Source: an uncultured Bacteroidales bacterium (GTDB lineage Bacteria > Bacteroidota > Bacteroidia > Bacteroidales > Muribaculaceae). Taken from it: a stretch of 64,000 bases of DNA. Below, piece by piece: positions 25,591 to 33,888 of the stretch. Each line of letters opens with the position of its first letter. The first letter of the stretch is position 1. A program made the translations under genes and the position numbers. The stretch spans positions 40,452 through 104,451 of the forward strand of contig CACYVC010000003.1 in assembly GCA_902777835.1 (NCBI GenBank), read 5' to 3'. Under the pieces are notes generated by a model, which was given only the letters and a program-made list of their open reading frames with translations, was not told where the DNA came from and ran no database searches.

Positions 25591-25662
25591 GCTCTGATAG
25601 TTCAACGGATAGAACGTGGGTTTCCTAAACCTAAAATCTGGGTTCGATTCCCAGTCGGAGTA
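25591..25662 (+). tRNA. tRNA-Arg (anticodon CCT)
   Basis: 72-nt cloverleaf: acceptor GCTCTGA/TCGGAGT, D arm GTTC/GAAC, anticodon loop TTCCTAA (CCT), T arm CTGGG-TTCGATT-CCCAG, discriminator A. CCA is not encoded. Confidence 0.94.
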
Positions 25663-25670
25663 CAAAGGCA

Positions 25671-25706
25671 AAAAGTGCCCCAAGAAAATCTTGGAGCACT
25701 TTTGTT
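25671..25706. terminator. Bidirectional terminator between tRNA-Arg and the metallophosphoesterase gene
   Basis: AAAAGTGC-CCCAAG pairs with CTTGG-AGCACTTTT; A and T runs on either side serve the tRNA (plus) and the envelope operon (minus). Confidence 0.85.
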
Positions 25707-25736
25707 ATTTTCGGAAATTACTGCCTTGTCTCTAGA

Positions 25737-26777
25737 TTAATTCTTTGGTGCCACATAGTTCATGTGAACTTTCTCAAGGCTAATGTTATCATCCTTGTCA
25801 ATTCTCACGCGCACGAGATAGTCGCCTGGGTTGGGACTGTTGCGCTCGCTCATTGAGTCGAGGGTCAGGAAGTAAACCCCATTAAACACCTGCTCATCCC
25901 ACTTGTGCACATGTCCGCAGAACACAATCGACGCATTCCACTTGTCAAACTGCTTGAGCAGGAAGTAGGCCTCCTCACGGGGGAAGGTTGAGGCAAACTG
26001 CATGTTCTGTGGCAGGAAGATGTTGGTGTGACCAAAGATGAATGTGTGGCGATAATTCGAACTATAATCTCCATCAAGCACACCTTGCTCAATAAGGTCA
26101 ACCTGGAGTTTTCCCATTGTGCCGCTGGCCGTGTCAAGGAAAATGAAATGGTCGAATATTGGGTCATCATCCTCGTCCTTTCCAACAAATACATCAAACT
26201 CATAGAACGATGAGCCAAAGATATTGCTCCACAGAGCCCAGCCGTTATGAGTGAGATCATGATTGCCCACCACTGGAAAGAATGGGAACAAGATCTCTTC
26301 ATAATTCTTAGGAATGGGATCTTTGGCACCCTTGCGGTAGAACTCTCTTGTATCTTCATCAAACTCGTAATACTTATCCACATATTTTGCTTTGGCGTCA
26401 TTAATGCAATTTTGAAGATTGATGTAGTAATCGGGTTTAGTATCGGCGATGTCGCCCAAGTGGCATATCAACAGGTCATTATTGTCAAGACCTATCTGGA
26501 ACATCTCGTTCATGCGTCCCAAGTCGGTGGTGACGTGACTGTCGGCTCCAACGAGAAACGAATATCCATTCTCGGTAAAATCTTCCAGATCGTAGTCGAA
26601 CTTCTGCTCAAAATTGTTCTCTTGAAAATATTTGTAAGACATCTCCACACGGTCCTCAACAGCAGTATTACCCATGAGCACGCCCTGGGGACTGACTTTC
26701 TCGCACGAGGTGTTGAGCATTGCTACAGCAGCCAATGCTGCGATAAATATATATTTTGTTTTCATTGTCGTTACCAT
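25737..26777 (-). CDS. Calcineurin-like metallophosphoesterase lipoprotein
   Basis: 346 residues. Lipoprotein signal with lipobox LNTSC. The two-metal phosphoesterase set is complete: GADSHV, HLGDIADT, VVGNHDLTHN, FGHTN, CGHVHKW. It hydrolyses phosphate esters at the cell envelope; substrate unknown. The start ATG overlaps the stop of the upstream barrel gene (ATGGTAA), so translation is coupled; an internal Met at residue 5 is an alternative. Last gene of a five-gene run. Confidence 0.88.
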   Translation of the reverse strand: MVTTMKTKYIFIAALAAVAMLNTSCEKVSPQGVLMGNTAVEDRVEMSYKYFQENNFEQKFDYDLEDFTENGYSFLVGADSHVTTDLGRMNEMFQIGLDNNDLLICHLGDIADTKPDYYINLQNCINDAKAKYVDKYYEFDEDTREFYRKGAKDPIPKNYEEILFPFFPVVGNHDLTHNGWALWSNIFGSSFYEFDVFVGKDEDDDPIFDHFIFLDTASGTMGKLQVDLIEQGVLDGDYSSNYRHTFIFGHTNIFLPQNMQFASTFPREEAYFLLKQFDKWNASIVFCGHVHKWDEQVFNGVYFLTLDSMSERNSPNPGDYLVRVRIDKDDNISLEKVHMNYVAPKN

Positions 26778-27499
26778 TTATATTTTAAACCTACTTTTAC
26801 TGAACCCTCATATTTACTTGCCAACTGGCTCATAGAACCTGCCGGACGAATGTTGAACTCTCCAAAGAGATTCCAACGCTGCTTAATTCGAGCGTACCAA
26901 CGGACACCCCAGTTGATATTCCAGTTCTCATAGTAGAAATCATCGTAGTTGCGGAAGAAGAGTCCCAAGTTCCAAGGGTTGTTGCGGTGACGGATGTTCA
27001 CACCGAAACCAAATGTGAGCAGTGGTGTCTCGGTATAGCCCCATCCTACGCCCCACATGTGGCTGTGATAGTGCACAAACGTTTCACCAAGTCGCAAATC
27101 GACATAGGCGCTCTCCCAAGTTGCCGAGATGTTATAGGCCATCTCATGAAATCCGAATTTGTGATATCGGCTATACATGATTTTTCCATCAAAGGAGATA
27201 TTTCCCCATTTAATGGGCAAACGATATCCTCCTTGCACGTCGATTGAGAAATGTTGTTTTCCAAACTGCATTTGGGCATCGCCGCCCACATGCCAGCGTG
27301 GAGTTAAGTGACGCGTGTAGGAAACCGCAAGGCCTCCAAATTTATCGGTGACAACGTTGTTGCCTCCCATCACATAGCCCGACATTTCGTTCTTGTGCTC
27401 GCCGTCAAATGTCTTATAAGGGATGTAGCTGTTGGTTTGCTGAGCAAATCCCGAGACAAATGCTGTGGCCAAAAATGCTAATGTAATAATTTTTTTCAT
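26771..27499 (-). CDS. Outer membrane beta-barrel protein
   Basis: 242 residues with signal peptide MKKIITLAFLATAFVSGFAQ. Alternating aromatic and polar strands throughout (GGLAVSYTRHL, WHVGGDAQMQFG, YNISATWESAYVDLRLGETF, LTFGFGVNI), ending SVKVGLKYKW with the aromatic C-terminal residue expected for BAM recognition. About ten strands. No specific family recognised. Overlaps the metallophosphoesterase gene by seven bases. Confidence 0.7.
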   Translation of the reverse strand: MKKIITLAFLATAFVSGFAQQTNSYIPYKTFDGEHKNEMSGYVMGGNNVVTDKFGGLAVSYTRHLTPRWHVGGDAQMQFGKQHFSIDVQGGYRLPIKWGNISFDGKIMYSRYHKFGFHEMAYNISATWESAYVDLRLGETFVHYHSHMWGVGWGYTETPLLTFGFGVNIRHRNNPWNLGLFFRNYDDFYYENWNINWGVRWYARIKQRWNLFGEFNIRPAGSMSQLASKYEGSVKVGLKYKW

Positions 27500-27521
27500 A
27501 TATCATTAATTTATAATTTGT

Positions 27522-29276
27522 TTAAAACGAAACACATAGTGCTCCACCCAGCACCCATTGGTGCAGATTTTTCCTCACACTCGACTCTACCGGCTTGGTA
27601 ATGTCCCAGTTAAAGAATACATTCATTTCCTCTACGGTATCGGGCGACAGTCCTTGCATCACCCCGAAGGGGTTATAGGAGGCAGTGAAGGTCTTGCGGC
27701 TGAAGTCATAGTCGCAGAACACACGCCACGAGAAGGAGTTTTTGTGAGCATAGGTAAGAGAAATGCCGGTGCCAAATTTAAATGAATTGGTAGCCGATAC
27801 ATTGATATAGTCCCAAGTGTAATCAGTAATACTCTCACTCAACGTGAACATTGGCGCGTCGTCATCATCAATCCACTCATCATTGAAAAGCAGCTGATTG
27901 CCCGAATAGTTGGCTTTGATTTCGATATCATCCATTATGCTGCGGCCAAAAAGAAGCTTAGAACCCAGCGCAAAACGCGACGAGAATGGCAAACTGAAAT
28001 ACACACCTGCATCGGCAGCAAACTCGTTAATGTGGTCGCTCTCGATAGTCAAAGATATTTTCTGGATTGAATTCTCAAGCAATGGATCGTTAAGAAACTC
28101 CTGGACACCCTGCTCCTCGCTTAAAGCAAAGGCGCTCCACCCATTGATAGGAGTGGCTTTCACACGCAGACGACCGCCAACACCAATGTAGGGATTGAAG
28201 AAATAGGCGCCTTCAACACCTACTGCCGTAGCCGAACGGAATTTGAGCTGCAACGGTTGGTTGCTACCGATAGGTTCGCCATCAGAAAGCTCGCTTGGAA
28301 TGTCGAAATCAAACGCAGGCAGCGACAAGTTCTTGTTGCCCAAGCCTATACCCATAGAGATAGCGAAGAACGACGGATTGGCGCGCAGGTCGGGATATAT
28401 ACTCATGTCACCTCGCTGCAATCCTCGTTGCTTGAACAGCAGGTCCATCAGGCCGTAGCCCAGTTCCACCGACAAGATGCCGATGCCGGCACCCGATAAC
28501 ACGTCGCTAATCCAGTGACGGTTGTTGAGCACACGCATCACACCGGTTGCGGTGGCAAGAGTGTAGGCCCCTACCGAGTACCACGGCGAACGTGTCAATC
28601 CATATTCCTTGTGAAGAATAGTGGCAGCGAGAAATGCTGTGGCGGTGTGTCCACTGGGCCATGAGTTGCGTGTGGAACCGTCGGGGCGCATCTCGCTAGA
28701 GGTGTATTTTATGCCGTTAACCAAGCCCGCCATTATGGCTGCCGATGCTGCCGACGAGGCCCAGAACCTAGGCCAGTCGCTGCGGCTCTCCACACCACCT
28801 ATCTTCATGCCTATGGTCAGAGCCAACGGCAGATATTGCGTGTAATTGTCGATCTCGCTGTGGAAATTATACTTGATGAGTCGAATCTTGGTGTTAGGGT
28901 TGTTATAGTCTTGCCTGAAAGCCGTCTTCTCGGCCTTAGCGATAAGGCCTGCAGCAAAGACAGGAATTCCCACCCACGTCTGGTCATCAAGAAACTTGTA
29001 GGGTTTCACGTCAGGGTTGGTGCGACTTTTGATGAAGTTGAAGTCGGGTGCCTTGGGTGGCTCATAGGGTTTCAACTCAGGTGCCACGAGAGGTGACTCT
29101 GGCATCACAAGAGGTGTCTCGCTAGCCAATGCTATAGGCGCATCGTTGGCAGCCACATCGCTCTCCATTAAAAGCGCCGCAGTATCAGTAACGAGAGCAT
29201 CAACGCCCTTCGCCACAGCTTGTTGAGACCCCATAACACTGGCAAGTGCCAGCATTGTCAGCAATATTTTTCTCAT
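27522..29276 (-). CDS. PAP2-family phosphatase fused to an outer membrane barrel-like domain
   Basis: 584 residues: signal peptide MRKILLTMLALASVMGSQQAVA, a PAP2 domain (about 90-275) with all three motifs - KYTSSEMRP, PSGH, and RVLNNRHWISD (Arg-x5-His-x3-Asp) - then a beta-rich domain (about 300-584) with repeated short strands ending LGGALCVSF. PAP2 enzymes of the envelope remove phosphate from lipid A or undecaprenyl diphosphate. The barrel-like half suggests an outer-membrane location. Part of the envelope operon. Confidence 0.82.
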   Translation of the reverse strand: MRKILLTMLALASVMGSQQAVAKGVDALVTDTAALLMESDVAANDAPIALASETPLVMPESPLVAPELKPYEPPKAPDFNFIKSRTNPDVKPYKFLDDQTWVGIPVFAAGLIAKAEKTAFRQDYNNPNTKIRLIKYNFHSEIDNYTQYLPLALTIGMKIGGVESRSDWPRFWASSAASAAIMAGLVNGIKYTSSEMRPDGSTRNSWPSGHTATAFLAATILHKEYGLTRSPWYSVGAYTLATATGVMRVLNNRHWISDVLSGAGIGILSVELGYGLMDLLFKQRGLQRGDMSIYPDLRANPSFFAISMGIGLGNKNLSLPAFDFDIPSELSDGEPIGSNQPLQLKFRSATAVGVEGAYFFNPYIGVGGRLRVKATPINGWSAFALSEEQGVQEFLNDPLLENSIQKISLTIESDHINEFAADAGVYFSLPFSSRFALGSKLLFGRSIMDDIEIKANYSGNQLLFNDEWIDDDDAPMFTLSESITDYTWDYINVSATNSFKFGTGISLTYAHKNSFSWRVFCDYDFSRKTFTASYNPFGVMQGLSPDTVEEMNVFFNWDITKPVESSVRKNLHQWVLGGALCVSF

Positions 29277-29283
29277 TAAAGTT

Positions 29284-29724
29284 TTACTCTATAATTGTAT
29301 TTTCATTAGTGAAATGTAACTCAGTTCTGTCGTTGAGCATAATGGTTACATCACCGTTCTTTTTCTCGCGTCCCATAAACAGCACCACACGGCCAGGATA
29401 GTTCTTGCTCAAGTACATCTGAATCATGCCATTCACCATTTTCATTGGCACCTTGCTGCTGCGACAATCAACAACCATCCAGTGACCGTCTTTGTCAAAT
29501 TCGAGTGTAGCACCATTGTCAAGCAAAACGCTAGTGCGGTTTTTCATGTCTTTTGACTTATTCTTCTCGGCTTTCACCACACTATTCTCTGGAAAATAGG
29601 ATTTTACCGTCCTCTGCGCAAGGTCAGGAACTTTATTAAATGGTATCTCAACAATTTTATCATCGGCGACAGCAACTCCTGCCACCAGCATAACTGCTAT
29701 TAATGCCAAAAATATTTTTCTCAT
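29284..29724 (-). CDS. PepSY-like periplasmic protein
   Basis: 146 residues with signal peptide MRKIFLALIAVMLVAGVAVA. The body fits the PepSY-like (PF11396) family: IPFNKVPDLAQRTVKSYFP, then VLLDNGATLEFDKDGHWMVVDC, and a second half ending in TELHFTNENTIIE. Such proteins occur in Bacteroidota envelope clusters, with no firmly known role. The stop is seven bases before the PAP2 fusion start. Confidence 0.78.
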   Translation of the reverse strand: MRKIFLALIAVMLVAGVAVADDKIVEIPFNKVPDLAQRTVKSYFPENSVVKAEKNKSKDMKNRTSVLLDNGATLEFDKDGHWMVVDCRSSKVPMKMVNGMIQMYLSKNYPGRVVLFMGREKKNGDVTIMLNDRTELHFTNENTIIE

Positions 29725-29755
29725 AATATTGTGTTTTTAAAGGGTTAAAAAATCA

Positions 29756-30373
29756 TCATTCAGGATTTGCCACATCCTTTGTGGCACTGCCATCGGTAGG
29801 TGCCTGGCCATCAACAACAGGCTCAGCTTTGGCTTCAGGAGCATGTGCAGCATTGTAGCGAGCGTTGAGTCCCTCGGCTACCTCGTCGGTAACATCCCAC
29901 TTGGGGTTGATAAACATGGCGGCCTCTTTGCGCAACACGGCATCAAGGTCGTTCTTTATAGCGTAATCAGCAAGGAAGAGGTCTATTTCGTTGGCAAGTC
30001 TCATTTGCTCGGTGTTGAGCTGCGCCTCCATAGTCTTTTGCATAGCCTCCATGTCCTTCTGAGCTTTATCTTGCATCTGCTCAAGCTTCTTCTGATCGGC
30101 CTCAAAAGCCTTTTGAGTCTTATACAAGTTTTTCTGATACTTATTCTGCACCTGGTTATAGAATGTCTCTATCTCCTTGCGCTTCTTCTGCTCAGCTTGC
30201 TGAAACTCGTTCTTGAGTTTATTTTGCAACTGCACATACTGCTGCGCCACCACATATTGCTGGTATAGTCTATCCTCATCTATATACCTAATAGTAAAGG
30301 GTTTTGTGGCAACATCTTGTGCTGCCAAGCTCATTGCAACCATCGCAAATGCTATCAAAAATAACTTTTTCAT
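29756..30373 (-). CDS. OmpH/Skp-like periplasmic chaperone
   Basis: 205 residues from the ATG at 30373, giving signal peptide MKKLFLIAFAMVAMSLAAQ; a longer frame from 30433 would bury it. IRYIDEDRLYQQY opens the OmpH/Skp domain, followed by a long charged coiled coil (about 45-120) and FLADYAIKNDLDAVLRKEAAMFINPKWDVTDEV. A Pro/Ala-rich tail is added. Skp proteins hold unfolded barrel proteins in the periplasm, which fits its place as first gene of an operon that encodes barrels. Confidence 0.85.
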   Translation of the reverse strand: MKKLFLIAFAMVAMSLAAQDVATKPFTIRYIDEDRLYQQYVVAQQYVQLQNKLKNEFQQAEQKKRKEIETFYNQVQNKYQKNLYKTQKAFEADQKKLEQMQDKAQKDMEAMQKTMEAQLNTEQMRLANEIDLFLADYAIKNDLDAVLRKEAAMFINPKWDVTDEVAEGLNARYNAAHAPEAKAEPVVDGQAPTDGSATKDVANPE

Positions 30374-30561
30374 TTCAAATTTTGTTCGTTTAGTATTACC
30401 AATTATAGTGAATGCTCTCATAAAAGTGTGCAAATTTCCATAAAAAAATTGAAAATTGCAAGAACCGACTGAAATTTATGACACATATTATGAGTAGTAA
30501 AACTCATACACAGCTACTTGGGTTTCCTGAATTCTGCATTAAACAAAGCTCTGCCCAATTC

Positions 30562-30589
30562 TGCATCATGCATTGTGCATTATGCATTG
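30562..30589. repeat. Heptamer array (four units of TGCATNR)
   Basis: TGCATCA, TGCATTG, TGCATTA, TGCATTG, placed immediately after the U32 peptidase stop codon (minus strand). Confidence 0.7.
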
Positions 30590-30590
30590 A

Positions 30591-31904
30591 TCAAACTGGT
30601 TTCCAAAGGAATAGCTTGTCGCTGGGGCGTATCTTCTCATCGGTCTTAATAGAGAATCGCTCGCCTTTGACAGTCTTCTCAACCGGCTTAAGGTCAACGC
30701 GTATCTCCTCTACTGTCATGGGCAGCGCACCAGTGGTGGGACCTGTAATAATTATCTCGTCGCCCACATGAAGCTCGCCAGCCTCCATCAGGAACTCGGC
30801 GACGCCAATTTTGGAGAAATAGCGCACACCCTTGGCAGCATACACCTTGACATGTGTGGCGCTGGAGCCATACTTCGAAGTCCACTCTCCTAACCTCTGT
30901 CCCAAGTAGTAGCCATCCCAGAATCCGCGGTTAAAAACACGCGCTAGCCTCTCGTTCCATTGCTCGATGCGCTCCTCGCAGTAGGTACCATCAACGATGG
31001 CGTTTAGAGCCTCGTTGTAGCAGCGTGCCACAGTGCGCACATATTCTGGACCTCGCGCCCTGCCCTCAATCTTGAAAACACGCACTCCTGCGTTCACCAT
31101 CTTATTGAGGAAATGGATGGTCTTTAGGTCTTTAGGCGACATTATGTATTTGTTGTCGATGGTGAGTTCGTCGCCCGTGTCGCGGTCGGTGACCACATAG
31201 CTGCGACGGCAAATCTGGCGACATGCGCCTCGGTTGGCACTAGAGTTGGCCTCGTGCAGACTCATGTAGCACTTGCCGCTCACCGCCATGCACAAAGCGC
31301 CATGGCAGAACATCTCGAGGCGCACCGGCTCGCCATGCGGACCGCGCACGTCGCTAGCGGTAATAGTCTCGTGGATGCGAGCCACCTGGTCGAGGTTGAG
31401 TTCGCGGGCGAGCACCATCACATCGGCATATTGCGCATAGTAGCGCACCGCCTCGCTGTTGCTCACATTCACCTGGGTGGAAATGTGCACTTCTACCCCA
31501 ATACTGCGAGCATAGAGAATGGTCGCCATATCGCTAGCGATGATGGCACTGATATGGGCATCGCGCGCCGCATCCACTATGCGGTGCATATAGTCGATGT
31601 CCTCGTCATAGATGATAGTGTTTACTGTGAGATAAGTTTTGATGCCACGCTCAGCGCACCACTGCGCTATAGTGTGCAGGTCGTCGATAGAGAAGTTCAC
31701 GCTCGACTTAGAGCGCATATTCAAATTCTCAATGCCAAAATAAATAGCATCGGCACCACCCTGCTGCGCCGCCACCAGCGATTCCCACGACCCCACAGGG
31801 GCCATTAATTCAAAAGCGCTTCTTTCGTTTATCGTTATTCGTTTATCGTTTATCGAAGTCGTTGTTGAGATTTTAGGCACTTCAATCTCCTTTTTTGTAT
31901 CCAT
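30591..31904 (-). CDS. U32 family peptidase
   Basis: 437 residues. Seen: ELMAPVGSWESLVAAQQGGADAIYFG, the Cys cluster MFCHGALCMAVSGKCYMS with GACRQICRRSY, and KIEGRARGPEYVRTV. U32 proteins related to E. coli TrhP work in prephenate-dependent tRNA 5-hydroxyuridine formation; others degrade collagen. The first 33 residues are atypical: residues 16-27 are encoded by a 34-bp inverted repeat (31824-31857) made of 7-bp units, and the start codon lies inside the framed insert. Family members usually begin near ELMAPVGS, so this N-terminus may be recent. Confidence 0.85.
   Translation of the reverse strand: MDTKKEIEVPKISTTTSINDKRITINERSAFELMAPVGSWESLVAAQQGGADAIYFGIENLNMRSKSSVNFSIDDLHTIAQWCAERGIKTYLTVNTIIYDEDIDYMHRIVDAARDAHISAIIASDMATILYARSIGVEVHISTQVNVSNSEAVRYYAQYADVMVLARELNLDQVARIHETITASDVRGPHGEPVRLEMFCHGALCMAVSGKCYMSLHEANSSANRGACRQICRRSYVVTDRDTGDELTIDNKYIMSPKDLKTIHFLNKMVNAGVRVFKIEGRARGPEYVRTVARCYNEALNAIVDGTYCEERIEQWNERLARVFNRGFWDGYYLGQRLGEWTSKYGSSATHVKVYAAKGVRYFSKIGVAEFLMEAGELHVGDEIIITGPTTGALPMTVEEIRVDLKPVEKTVKGERFSIKTDEKIRPSDKLFLWKPV
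31824..31857. repeat. 34-bp inverted repeat, inner-left arm of the four-helix-bundle cassette
   Basis: Built of CGTTTAT units (TTCG at one end, CGAA at the other). Its reverse complement matches 32473-32506 at 32 of 34 bases. It lies inside the 5' part of the U32 peptidase gene. Confidence 0.85.
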
Positions 31905-31946
31905 TTTTATTATTTCGCTTTAAAATTGATAATAAGGATTAAATAT

Positions 31947-32330
31947 CTAAGTTAATTTGTTTATCATTGAGCGACGATATCCACTCAACATCATACCAAT
32001 GCGAACTCCCATTGTCTTAAAACGAGAGAAATCATCTTCATTAATATATTCCAGTCTTTTCCCTATATTTAGCTGACATATAACTTCAGCCAAAGAACCC
32101 ATTGCTATTTCATTGAAATGTAACTTCTCCTTTATTGAAGTTCTTCCTGTTCCTTCTGCAATATTTGAAGGAATAGATATTGCTGCTCTTTTGATTTGAG
32201 AAGTCAAGGCATACTTTTCATTCTCTGGAAATTGTTTAAGTAACTTATATACCTCAGTAACAAAATCCATAGACAAGTTCCACATCTCAAGTTGTTCAAA
32301 AGAAAATAGAGCAAAATCCATAATCAACAA
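31947..32330 (-). CDS. Four-helix bundle protein (23S rRNA intervening-sequence type)
   Basis: 127 residues. Recognised by LKQFPENEKYALTSQIKRAAISIPSNIAEGTGR and the helical pattern before and after. This family occurs in intervening sequences of 23S rRNA in some bacteria, as the accessory protein of diversity-generating retroelements, and as stand-alone genes of unknown role. Base composition is more AT-rich than the neighbours. The gene is alone inside a 683-base segment framed by 34-bp inverted repeats. No reverse transcriptase or transposase is in the window. An internal Met at residue 4 is an alternative start. Confidence 0.85.
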   Translation of the reverse strand: MLIMDFALFSFEQLEMWNLSMDFVTEVYKLLKQFPENEKYALTSQIKRAAISIPSNIAEGTGRTSIKEKLHFNEIAMGSLAEVICQLNIGKRLEYINEDDFSRFKTMGVRIGMMLSGYRRSMINKLT

Positions 32331-32472
32331 TATATCAAACTGATTTATAGAAATATGCGAAAGTATCCTTTTCAGAATGCTCTCGCTTTAGAGTAATAAA
32401 ATCAAACTTAACATAAGAAATACTATTATATCTCTATGTTATTGATTGTGATACGCCTGATTAATCACTGTT

Positions 32473-32506
32473 TTCGATAAACGATAAACGACAAACGATA
32501 AACGAA
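32473..32506. repeat. 34-bp inverted repeat, right arm of the four-helix-bundle cassette
   Basis: Units CGATAAA, CGATAAA, CGACAAA, CGATAAA between TT and CGAA ends. It lies two bases from the stop of the endonuclease gene. Confidence 0.85.
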
Positions 32507-32508
32507 TA

Positions 32509-33636
32509 TCATTCTGCCTCCTTCACCAGGAATATCTCCGTTGGGAAGTGGTCGCTGTAGCCGTTGAGGAAGACGCCGCTGCTATAGGTGCGGAGGGGGT
32601 AGCCCTTGCGGTCGCCTTCTTGAGTCTTCAGGAAGTCGCGGTTGAGAGCTTCGGCACGCAAGAATGTGAGGCGTGGCTTGTCCTTGCTATTTCTATATCT
32701 AGTGAAATATCCACTGCACATAATCTGGTCGAAGAGGTTCCACTGACCTTTATAAGCTAATGTTCCCACACCCTTGGCAAGCACATTCCAGAAGGGGTTG
32801 AACATCTCGCCAGGACCATTCACGTCTTCAATATTGCGCTTTCCGCCTACCGACTCGGCACATGCCTTGTCCATTGGGTCGTCGTTGAGGTCACCCATAA
32901 AGATGATGCCAATGTTGTCGCCATGCACATTCACCAGTGAGTCAATAGTGCGGCGGCACATGTAGCCCGCAGCCTCACGCTTGGGACTCGATGCCTCCTG
33001 GCCACCAAGTCGCGAAGGCCAGTGGTTAACCATCACAGCAACTGTGTCGCCAGCAAGCAAGCCAACCACACAAATCTGGTCACGGGTGCGGAAGTTCTCG
33101 TTCCATTCATATTCCAGTTTGCGAGCAGGATCGGCAGCAGCTGCGGCACGCTCAAAGTCCTCCTCGCTCAAGCGCTGGTTTGTAACGTTAAGTACACGGA
33201 AATAGCGTGGATTATACAGCACTCCCACATCCACGCCACGACGGTCGGGACTATCGTGGTAAGGAGCTATCTGAAGTCGCCAATTACGTATTTGTGGGTC
33301 TCTAACGAGATCTTGCAGCACTGTTACATTCTCAATCTCACTCACACCGATGATAGCTGGCCCATAAGGAGTGTTATCGGTCTTCATCTGGGAAATAGCA
33401 TAAGCCATTCTATCTATTTTCATCCAATACTTGCGGCCATCCCACTGACGAGCGCCGTTAGGCGAGAACTCCAAGTCGTAGGTGCCATTAGAGTTGATGG
33501 TGTCAAACAAGTTCTCGAGGTTGTAAAACATTACGCCATACACTTTGTAACGCTTTTCTTGCTGCACATTGTCTTGTGCATTCATCGCTGGTAATAAAAC
33601 CATTGCCACCAATGCGGCGAATAATAACTTCTTCAT
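32509..33636 (-). CDS. Secreted endonuclease/exonuclease/phosphatase family protein
   Basis: 375 residues from ATG 33636, which gives signal peptide MKKLLFAALVAMVLLPAMNAQ; a longer frame from 33669 has a hydrophilic start. Seen: VMFYNLENLFD, PAIIGVSEIEN, RRGVDVGVLYN, VMVNHWPSRLGG, IIFMGDLNDDP, and the final GYSDHFPTEIFL, the usual metal and catalytic Asp/His/Asn set. Likely an exported DNase/RNase or sugar-phosphate phosphatase. It is divergent from a second secreted nuclease at 33889. Confidence 0.88.
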   Translation of the reverse strand: MKKLLFAALVAMVLLPAMNAQDNVQQEKRYKVYGVMFYNLENLFDTINSNGTYDLEFSPNGARQWDGRKYWMKIDRMAYAISQMKTDNTPYGPAIIGVSEIENVTVLQDLVRDPQIRNWRLQIAPYHDSPDRRGVDVGVLYNPRYFRVLNVTNQRLSEEDFERAAAAADPARKLEYEWNENFRTRDQICVVGLLAGDTVAVMVNHWPSRLGGQEASSPKREAAGYMCRRTIDSLVNVHGDNIGIIFMGDLNDDPMDKACAESVGGKRNIEDVNGPGEMFNPFWNVLAKGVGTLAYKGQWNLFDQIMCSGYFTRYRNSKDKPRLTFLRAEALNRDFLKTQEGDRKGYPLRTYSSGVFLNGYSDHFPTEIFLVKEAE

Positions 33637-33685
33637 AGATTTATCTGTTTTATGTTTATATTTCGGCAAATTATCAATTAATTTC

Positions 33686-33693
33686 CAAAAATA
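33686..33693 (-). promoter_or_regulatory. Promoter -7 box for the EEP nuclease gene
   Basis: TATTTTTG on the minus strand, 50 bases before the chosen start. Confidence 0.5.
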
Positions 33694-33806
33694 CTAATTT
33701 TTCTTGAAACAACACCCTTTTTAGATGAAAAAAGTAAAAAAAAAGAAAGTTGTAAGAGAATAAATAAAATACAAAAATGCAATTAATTGAAGTTTGTGAT
33801 GCCAAA

Positions 33807-33838
33807 TTTGGTCATTATCAGAAAAAATAGTAACTTGC
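33807..33838 (+). promoter_or_regulatory. Promoter for the dockerin-bearing nuclease
   Basis: TTTG (33807-33810), 20-base spacer, TAACTTGC (33831-33838), one base from the -7 consensus. It lies inside the longer reading frame, so the start is ATG 33889. Confidence 0.5.
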
Positions 33839-33888
33839 ACAACTTTTCAGAATACAAAATTGACATTAACATCAAAAACTTTATAACT

